Assembly: GCA_004114245.1 (NCBI GenBank)
Contig: QZWS01000102.1
Span: 1-26,908 of the forward strand
Source of the DNA: Zoopage sp. CT-All
Lineage: Eukaryota; Zoopagomycota; Zoopagomycetes; Zoopagales; Zoopagaceae
DNA length: 26,908 bases
Reading direction: 5' to 3'
The translations under genes and the position numbers were made by a program. Below, piece after piece: positions 21,118 to 26,908 of the stretch (positions within the stretch are counted from its first letter, which is position 1; every line of letters starts with the position of its first letter). The notes under the pieces were generated by a model. The model did not search any database and was not told the DNA's origin. It saw nothing but the letters and a program-made list of their open reading frames with translations.

Positions 21118-21541
21118 CAGCAACGTGTTCACGTCACCGATGCAACATTTTCCGTTTGAATAGAAAAACAGCTGTCAGACAGTGGCGCGCCCTCGCCGTG
21201 CTCCATAAATGGAACAGGCGAGGTCATCAATGCGGTGCTAGGCATCCGCCGCTTCCCTCTTGGACGCGCCACGTGGCTCCTCCTCCAGCCTTCATAGTGT
21301 GTCTGAGTTGAAAAACTGAGACTGACGACAAACTACACACAGATCCTGTGAGTAAAGTCGATGGGCGGCAAGAGTTGGCGATGCGGGGCAGGGCAGGAGG
21401 CTGCTTTGAGTGACAGCAAATAGGCGGATTATGGGAGAGCAGTGGCTGCGGGTCTGTCTCGCCGATTCAATGCAGTCGTTGCGGCAAGCACCCATTGCTG
21501 CCAGGACCAAGTCAGCTTGCCTGTCTGTGAATGCCGCCTGC

Positions 21542-21586
21542 CAGCATTGCCTCTGACAGCATTGCCTCTGACAGCATTGCCTCTGA
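21542..21586. repeat. Minisatellite, three exact 15-bp units
   Basis: CAGCATTGCCTCTGA occurs three times head to tail without mismatch. On the minus strand an open frame would read it as repeated CQRQC, but no gene is supported there. Confidence 0.9.
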
Positions 21587-21590
21587 CATG

Positions 21591-21626
21591 TTATCCTGCC
21601 CATTCTCATTATCCTGCCCATTCCTA
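21591..21626. repeat. Two-unit 18-bp tandem repeat
   Basis: TTATCCTGCCCATTC is repeated with a three-base spacer (TCA, then CTA), directly after the 15-bp minisatellite. Its origin is unclear. Confidence 0.75.
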
Positions 21627-22233
21627 TACAGCATGGCCATCCACTCCCACCACACTCTATGCTCATATACATAGAATAGCAGCTTGCAGGTAATAGGTCT
21701 GGACTGCACTCCATGTGGCCTATGGATCTGCGGCTTATAATACACCACCATGCAGCCCCATCTGCTATAGCTTGCCTGCCACTAATCCATCCTTAATCTC
21801 CCCCCCTTTTTTTGTGGCACCATTTGGAAGCTGCATCTTCTCACCACTGCCTTGCCTGCCCACACCCTCTTCCTGCCTTGCTTTACTTTTTCTAGTGGCC
21901 CGACAATACCCCACTGTGCTGGTGGTGAGATGACCAAAAGCAAGGGCAAGATTATGTCTGGAGCAGCCCAGTTAATAGTGTTGCCATATGCCAGAGTGCA
22001 CAAGGACTGTTTCTTGAGGCCGGAATTGGAAGGAAGGCAGACAGATGTCAGTGGGATGGAATGTATTTCTTAAGTTTGTGTTGGCTAGCTTGTGATATTG
22101 TGTGTAGTCATGTGAGGAGTAGATGCCAGCCGGTGCTGGGCTTTAGATGTGGGTTGGGAGAATGTCCTGTGGAACAAGATATTTATTTGTCAGACTTGGC
22201 ATACACACATTTCTTTTATACTACTTTAAGACC

Positions 22234-22256
22234 TTCTAGAACATTCTAGAAGGTTC
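22234..22256. promoter_or_regulatory. Five-unit heat-shock-element-like array
   Basis: The sequence reads TTC nn GAA nn TTC nn GAA nn TTC with exact 2-nt spacing, five contiguous alternating units of the kind bound by trimeric Hsf1. A weak TTTATA lies about 15 bp upstream. There is no intact gene within 1 kb on either side, so if functional it would drive a non-coding or transposon-derived transcript. The match to the consensus is exact; function is inferred. Confidence 0.6.
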
Positions 22257-22544
22257 CATACAACATGTGATCTGCTTAAAAAGAGACTGCTAACTAAGTG
22301 GACACCACAGAAAGAGATCAATTTGCAATTCATTTGACTTGAACAGCGTTACAAATACACAACATTCTACATAACATTCCTGTGTGCCAGACGCAATGCT
22401 TGATTGAATCCTATTGTCTGTCAATGCCGCTGCAACATCAAGCACCGCCCACTATGATCTTGCACTCTTATGTGAGGGCGGCATCAAATCCTGTCACACA
22501 TGACTCATTCATTCCCAAGTTCTTCAGTATCCTCCACCTACTAT

Positions 22545-22668
22545 GATGACTGACTTGGTGGTAGAGGAGATAGGCATAGGTGAAGAAAGTAATAAGGGAA
22601 TGAAGTTCAATTAGGTGCATTAGCCAACACTGGCATTGACACAACAGGAAAGAAAAGAGACTATTACA
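22545..22668 (+). repeat. Direct repeat copy A
   Basis: About 120 bp that recur at 22733-22856 with roughly 10 percent differences. Both begin GATGACTGACTTGG and contain AATTAGGTGCATTAGCCAAC, then AAGAAAAGAGACT. The start (GATGAC) and the AATTAGGTG-ATTAG block also occur in each arm of the palindrome at 23094-23299, which suggests a shared origin, with this copy as a single arm. Confidence 0.7.
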
Positions 22669-22732
22669 CCTTCCTGGACTTGGTGTACTAGTAGGTCAAG
22701 AATGTATCAACAGTGCCTTGAGCTGTAGCTGT

Positions 22733-22856
22733 GATGACTGACTTGGCGGTAGAGGAGATAGATGTAGGTGAAGAGTGTAATAAGGGAATGTAGTTCAATT
22801 AGGTGCATTAGCCAACACTGGCGTTGACACAACAGGAAAGAAAAGAGACTGTCACA
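22733..22856 (+). repeat. Direct repeat copy B
   Basis: This is the second copy of the repeat at 22545, offset by 188 bp, with the same order of blocks and scattered point differences. No target-site duplication is evident around either copy. Confidence 0.7.
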
Positions 22857-23093
22857 GTAGCACTCAACTTGGCTCATTTTACTGCTGGCTGCATACTGGT
22901 TGAGCCCTTGCTCTTGCCCTCTGAAGGAAGCATACATTTTGGTGCTGCCCTTATTAGTGTTGGGATAATAACAAGTGGTGCCACAGAACTTTTCAAAGGT
23001 ACTGCCACTTTCTTCTCTTGCTGACACAATTCATTTCTGCTACATATGAGCAGAGCCACTGGGGCATCAGAGGTGGCAGGAAAACCAATTATT

Positions 23094-23299
23094 GTGATGA
23101 CCGGCTCGACGGGGAGGATAACCAGGAGGGAGAGGTAGGGAGGAGAGGAGGCAGAGAGGAGGTGCAGGGGTAATTAGGTGTATTAGGGTCAACACCAGTG
23201 TTGACCCTAATACACCTAATTACCCCTGCATCTCCTCTCTGCCTCCTCTCCTCCTCCTCTCACCCCTTGGGTTATCCCTCCCGTTGAGCCGGTCATCAC
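23094..23299. repeat. 206-bp near-perfect palindrome, two 102-bp arms
   Basis: The arms 23094-23195 and 23198-23299 are inverted copies of equal length around a 2-nt centre. By eye 89 of 102 positions pair, including an uninterrupted inner stem of 33 bp. The ends read GTGATGACCGGCTC. The arms contain a purine-rich (GGAGGA-type) stretch. It could be a foldback or MITE-like element or a non-coding hairpin; no flanking target-site duplication is visible. Confidence 0.85.
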
Positions 23300-23329
23300 A
23301 CTGTAGCCACAATGACTTGCTCATTGCGC

Positions 23330-23420
23330 ATGTACTGTGGAGCAGATAGACAGCTGAAGAGCAGTCTCTTTTCTGTTTACAACAATACATTAAGTTCCAC
23401 AGATCCTTGGTCCCCCCTCC
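23330..23420 (-). mobile_element. LINE-like C-terminal remnant, second copy
   Basis: On the minus strand the sequence reads CTGTGGAACTTAATG, then CAGAAAAGAGACTGCTCTT, then a segment resembling CTGCACCACACTGTAC, the same blocks as at 26.6 kb. In one frame it gives LWNLMY, QKRDCS, the latter reminiscent of the RxxxSLL segment before the zinc knuckle of LINE proteins. Copies at 64-110 and 26.6 kb carry different indels, so none is intact. Confidence 0.35.
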
Positions 23421-23806
23421 ACCTTCTCCGCCACTCTTCTCTTCACCAAACCCCACACGTACCATATCTCTGCATGTTGCCGAATCAATACTAGTTGCTG
23501 TAGGGTCCTATAATGCAGTGCCAAGACCCTGTTCTGAGGCATGTCCCCAACCAGACCCAGCAAATTGTGCACCACCATACTACTAAGGAAACTAGCAAAC
23601 TGATCAAGATTGGCCAACATGGGGATGTTGATGCCAAATAGCTACTGCATAATGCTCAGGACCTCTTGCACCATGGTTGACTGCATGTTAGTCAGCACCT
23701 AATCTGGGCTGGAGCCTGACTCAAAATTGTCCAGAAGCTTATTGATCAGCATGGCAACAAGCTCCTTGATGCTATCAGAGGGAGTATGGGGGGCATTGGA
23801 TGACAT
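23390..23806 (-). pseudogene. Unknown ORF interrupted by two TAG stops
   Basis: One minus-strand frame from ATG 23806 runs to TAA at 23390-23392 and is interrupted only by TAG at 23699-23701 and TAG at 23642-23644. The conceptual product is helical and rich in Leu, Asn and Met (SIKELVAMLINKLLDNF, FASFLSSMVVHNLLGLVGDM) and matches nothing I know. Its end overlaps the repeated LINE-like sequence also seen near 64-110 and 26.6 kb, so it probably belongs to a decayed element. TAG is an ordinary stop in RPS24 and EMC4, which argues against reassignment. Confidence 0.45.
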
Positions 23807-24157
23807 GGTTGACAGGGGTTTGTGCTGGCTTAATGGATAAAAATGCCACACTCTTATACAAGGGCAGCATCCACAGCCTCTTAGTTTGTCCAATTTGCTG
23901 CAGACAATTGGAGTGCACTTCATCTTTGTTCCAGTATGATTGGTCTGTGGAAGGTATGGCGATGGGACACAGTGCACAGTCCACTGGCAGCATGCCAGGG
24001 TGGACTTGCCTAGTCAGCTGGACTTTACATTGTAGCTCAGTGGACGCGGCGTTGCCGAAGCAATGAAATTCAATTCACAGGCGTCCGGCTAGGCCTACAC
24101 ACCACGTGACCTTTTTTCTCTCATTCCGCCACAGCATCAGAAACCTCCAACGGAATA

Positions 24158-26002
24158 ATGACCCTCTGCCGTGCAATATGCATTATGCTATTTGCCGCTG
24201 TTTCTGCTAAAAGCGCAACCGTTGAGGCAAGTGCCAGCTTTGATGATCTGTTCAATACGCCAAACGTCGACGACCCGAAATTTTTTGATTTTTGGCCAGA
24301 AACGCGCCAAGCCCATGTATTGGATGAATCCGAGATTCCTGAAGCTGAAATGGGTTATCGAGATCATCCGGGGCAACCTGCTTCCTCCTCCGGTTTTATT
24401 GCCAAGGGATACCCACCCACTGGCCGCGACATGACTTGGCCAAACCCTCCATTGCCTTACACTGCTGTTCAACCTGGTTTCCCATCTTCCGTTTCTCCTT
24501 TCAATGGATACGAGCTCCCTAAGTATGCCACGGCTTTACCGCCTGGTGCCATTTCCATGCAGCTTACTTCCCAACTGTATCCCAGTTTAACCGTTCAAAA
24601 TCCAAATATGCCACCAATGCACCAAGGCTTTGGTAGTGAGCGCTTCCATACTTACAGCGCTCACCAACCCAACTCTCCACCGCATCAAGCTACTGTCCTG
24701 CAGCAAATCACTCAATACCCAACTGTGCCACCGATGCATCAAGGCCTTGGAAGCGGACACTTCCATCCTTACAGTGCACTCCAGCCTGGCAATCCATCAC
24801 ATCAAACAGTTGTGTCGCAGCAAATAACTTATCCCACTGATGCTCTGCAAAGGTCGTCAATGCCCCAAATCTCTACTCCAGCCCAGACCAGCAATTCACA
24901 GCCAGTGGACCCAGCGCTACTACATGCACCAGAACAAGCAAGCCAGCCAAATAGCCCCATCTCTCTCAGAAGGAAACCACCAGCCGCGTCGCCCAAAATC
25001 TCCAGCCAAGCCCCGAAAGGTATTTCCAAAAGGAGCTCAATGCCTCCTAAACAGAATAATTCAAGCGCTATCAAGTATGAACTTGAAATAAAGGCCCGCC
25101 GAGACAAGATCAGAAATGAGTTCACAGAGCAGCAGAAACAGGATATACTTGCTTTCGGGGAGCGAAAAATCAAATGCGAACATTGCAAGCAACCTATGAA
25201 GCTTTGTCAAGCTCCATGGCATTACCAGAGCAAGCATGGTCGTATGGGTTGCAAGAAAATGGCCCACTGTGATGACTGTAAAGTGGATATTCGATATTCA
25301 AATGCTGCTGACCATCATGTCATAAATCAGCACTGGTACAAATTTAATCCCCGAAGTATCAGGATATAAAAGGCTGTGCTACGTAAGTCTAATCGTTTGA
25401 AAACAGAACGCCGAGACAGGATCAGAAATGAGTTCACAGAGCAGCAGAAACAGGATATACTTGCTTTCGGGGAGCGAAAAATCAAATGCGAACATTGCAA
25501 GCAACCTATGAAGCTTTGTCAAGCTCCATGGCATTACCAGAGCAAGCATGGTCGTATGGGTTGCAAGAAAATGGCCCACTGTGATGACTGTAAAGTGGAT
25601 ATTCGATATTCAAATGCTGCTGACCATCATGTCATAAATCAGCACTGGTACAAATTTAATCCCCGAAGTATCAGGATATAAAAGGCTGTGCTACGTAAGT
25701 CTAATCGTTTGAAAACAGAACGCCGAGACAGGATCAGAAATGAGTTCACAGAGCAGCAGAAACAGGATATACTTGCTTTCGGGGAGCAAAAAATCAAATG
25801 CGAGTATTGCAAGCAGACTATGAAGCTTTTTCAAGCTCCAAAGCATTACCAGACTAAGCATCCTGGCATGGTTTGCAAGGAAATGGCCCACTGCGACGAC
25901 TGTGGAGCAGATTTTTTATATACAAATGCTGCTAATCATCAAGTCACAAACCAGCACTGGGACAAATTTAATCCCTTATCTGATCCTGTTTCCGGCAAAT
26001 GA
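24158..26002 (+). CDS. Secreted Pro/Gln-rich protein with tandem C2H2 zinc-finger pairs
   Basis: ATG 24158 opens a 403-residue frame ending at TAA 25367-25369. Residues 1-18 form a signal peptide (LCRAICIMLFAAVSA). Residues about 85-280 are Pro/Gln/Ser-rich, with a 40-residue motif present twice (PPMHQGxGS...PHQ...QQIT). Residues about 310-403 carry two C2H2 fingers: CEHC...HYQSKH and CDDC...HHVINQH. The same finger pair recurs twice downstream, in phase with the first frame. A 51-nt stretch at each junction (25356-25406 and 25668-25718; GTATCA donor, CTAAT branch site, ACAG acceptor) contains the stop codon; removing both leaves one frame of 580 residues with six fingers, ending at 26002. 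Without splicing the product has two fingers. Similar introns occur in neighbouring genes. A secreted zinc-finger protein is unusual; function unknown. Confidence 0.75.
25097..26002 (+). repeat. 312-bp tandem repeat, three units
   Basis: The blocks 25097-25408 and 25409-25720 are identical except at 25107/25419. The third unit begins at 25721 and diverges from about 25789 on, with amino acid changes such as CEYC for CEHC and KHPGMVCKE for KHGRMGCKK. The near-identity of units 1 and 2 shows a recent duplication of one finger-pair exon plus its linker; the third unit is older. The period is 104 codons exactly, so frame is kept. Confidence 0.95.
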
Positions 26003-26221
26003 TGTATGGATAATGAAATTCGATATTACTAAGACAATCTACACTATTTTAGCTCAGATGCTTGGATTTGGTTGGTGGCCAACTTGACCATTGTGACTTT
26101 TTCTTGATAATCAACACAGCCCATTTTGACTTCTACAGAATGCACACATGCTCCTGCCAAATTCTAACCCAAGCAAACCTCAGCCAGGTAGTGCACACTA
26201 GAAGATGACTAACCAATGCCC
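26003..26221. other. Short 3-prime intergenic stretch
   Basis: AT-rich sequence following the zinc-finger gene, ending in a short CCACCACCACCACTGC run. I see no gene, RNA or clear regulatory site in it. Confidence 0.5.
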
Positions 26222-26700
26222 CTATGCTACCACCACCACCACTGCAAACAAAAATGCACCTAGCACTGACTGCCTACATTTCTTCAGCATGGCACATTTC
26301 ATCATAGACCCCTTCAAGGAGGCTGAGCTACTCCTGAAATCTGCCCATCCAGCCAGCTTGCCAGCCCAGTCAATTGGGATGTAGCCGTACTTCCATGTAG
26401 AGTAGCTTGATAGGAAACTTGGACTGCATGTCTCACGTCTCCAGTCATCTATCAAGATCTCCACTCCGTTTGCATCCAGCTCCTTGGCCATGGCTGTGTG
26501 CGTGCGTTGGTCTAGTTCTACATGTATCTCAGGGTCTATCATTGGGTAATTTAACAGATGCTCTCAGGTTTCTGCTGTGCCATGACAGTGCCGGCATTGG
26601 TTGTCTGGGTACAGTGTGGTGCAGAAGGACGGTTAAGAGCAGTCTCTTTTCTGTCAATCAAAATATACGGAGAGTTCCGTTAATCCTGACCCCCCCTTCC
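26222..26700 (-). mobile_element. Degraded LINE-like reverse transcriptase C-terminus
   Basis: The minus strand reads FCTTLYPDNQCRHCHG, TAET, a TGA stop, then EHLLNYPMIDPEI and an open frame of about 100 codons to 26222. The pattern CxxC...ET.EHLL..(C)P is the Cys-His knuckle found at the C-terminus of LINE-type (non-LTR) reverse transcriptase proteins. The TGA stands where Arg or Val is usual. A TAA also interrupts the frame upstream near 26633. The 5-prime part of the element is not present. It follows the zinc-finger gene by about 220 bp in opposite orientation. Confidence 0.5.
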
Positions 26701-26908
26701 CTAACACACAACACCCTACCTACCCCAGTACCACATACAGGTCTGGGTGCCAGAGATGCTGGCATGGCATGAGCGGGAGCAGTGCAAGGGCTAGGCAGGC
26801 TTGGAATAACGCATGTCACTGGGCTACTTCTGTGCTGACTTTGGACGGGATATAGGCACTAATAAGCTTAGCGGGGTTCACATTGTCTGGGAGCGCAGCA
26901 GGTGTGCG
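26701..26908. other. Window end without recognisable gene
   Basis: No supported open frame. Part of the sequence after 26700 (on the minus strand, upstream of the LINE-like remnant) weakly resembles 23410-23480, consistent with the same decayed element extending beyond the window. Confidence 0.4.

Larger units (their letters stand above)
21133..24157. other. Three-kilobase gene-poor, repeat-rich interval
   Basis: I find no intact gene here on either strand; open frames are short, many lack an ATG, and none has a recognisable domain. The composition is visibly more AT-rich and low-complexity than the neighbouring coding island. The parts I can name are two minisatellites (21.54-21.63 kb), a heat-shock-element-like array (22234), a diverged direct repeat (22545 and 22733), a large palindrome (23094) and a broken ORF (23390-23806). 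The first 200 bp probably include the SDHAF4 promoter and the last 100 bp the promoter of the zinc-finger gene, with a CACGTG E-box near 24101. Confidence 0.7.

Noticed and set aside
23642-23701. Amber codon reassignment or suppression
   Set aside because: TAG ends conserved housekeeping genes in the window (RPS24, EMC4), so a standard code with a decayed ORF is simpler.
25376-26002. Two independent zinc-finger genes after the first stop
   Set aside because: Their frames open with GTG, not ATG, they have no leader, and they are in phase with the first frame; exons of one gene fit better. The TATAAAAGG at each junction is treated as coincidental.
1-26908. CRISPR arrays, operons or prokaryotic features
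   Set aside because: Spliceosomal introns and exclusively eukaryotic genes rule out a prokaryotic origin; no spaced repeat array is present.

Overview
This is a eukaryotic nuclear window, almost certainly fungal. The gene set points that way: Spc105/Spc7-type KNL1, a cytochrome b5-FMN 2-hydroxyacid dehydrogenase, an Mpo1-type DUF962 protein, Gtr2 and Ecm16/Dhr1. Most genes are split by very short introns, usually 40-55 nt (extremes 32 and 95), with loose donors (GTAAGY, GTACGN, GTATNN, GTGNNN, a few GC), CTRAY-like branch sites and TAG/CAG acceptors. I cannot place the fungus more precisely; it is intron-rich and not a yeast of the Saccharomyces type. TAG, TAA and TGA all end obvious housekeeping genes, so the genetic code looks standard. 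The splice models were derived by hand from reading-frame continuity and family conservation.

Layout. (1) 1-700 holds retroelement-like debris. (2) 702-2162 encodes a predicted secreted helical protein with an F-box-like segment. (3) 2398-21117 is a compact GC-rich island of 13 genes, mostly housekeeping, often with under 120 bp between them: a free-standing carboxypeptidase M14 prodomain, a cytochrome b5-FMN dehydrogenase ending in the peroxisomal signal SKL, SGF29 (SAGA), GTR2/RagC (TORC1 signalling), EMC4, a small unrecognised multi-span membrane protein, a Derlin, ribosomal protein eS24, MPO1, the kinetochore scaffold SPC105/KNL1, VPS29 (retromer), the ribosome-biogenesis DEAH helicase ECM16/DHX37 and the succinate dehydrogenase assembly factor SDHAF4. 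They do not form one pathway. (4) 21118-24157 is a gene-poor, repeat-rich interval with minisatellites, a five-unit heat-shock-element-like sequence, diverged direct repeats, a 206-bp palindrome and an ORF broken by two TAG stops. (5) 24158-26002 encodes a second predicted secreted protein, Pro/Gln-rich, with C2H2 zinc-finger pairs in a 312-bp tandem array. (6) 26003-26908 contains a degraded LINE-like reverse transcriptase C-terminus.

The most notable points are the tandem zinc-finger gene, where each repeat junction carries a stop codon inside a possible 51-nt frame-preserving intron; the two putative secreted proteins that border retroelement debris at either side of the housekeeping island; the SKL-tailed flavocytochrome-like enzyme; the orphan M14 prodomain; start-codon-only first exons and GC-AG introns; and the head-to-head SGF29/GTR2 pair whose predicted start codons overlap.
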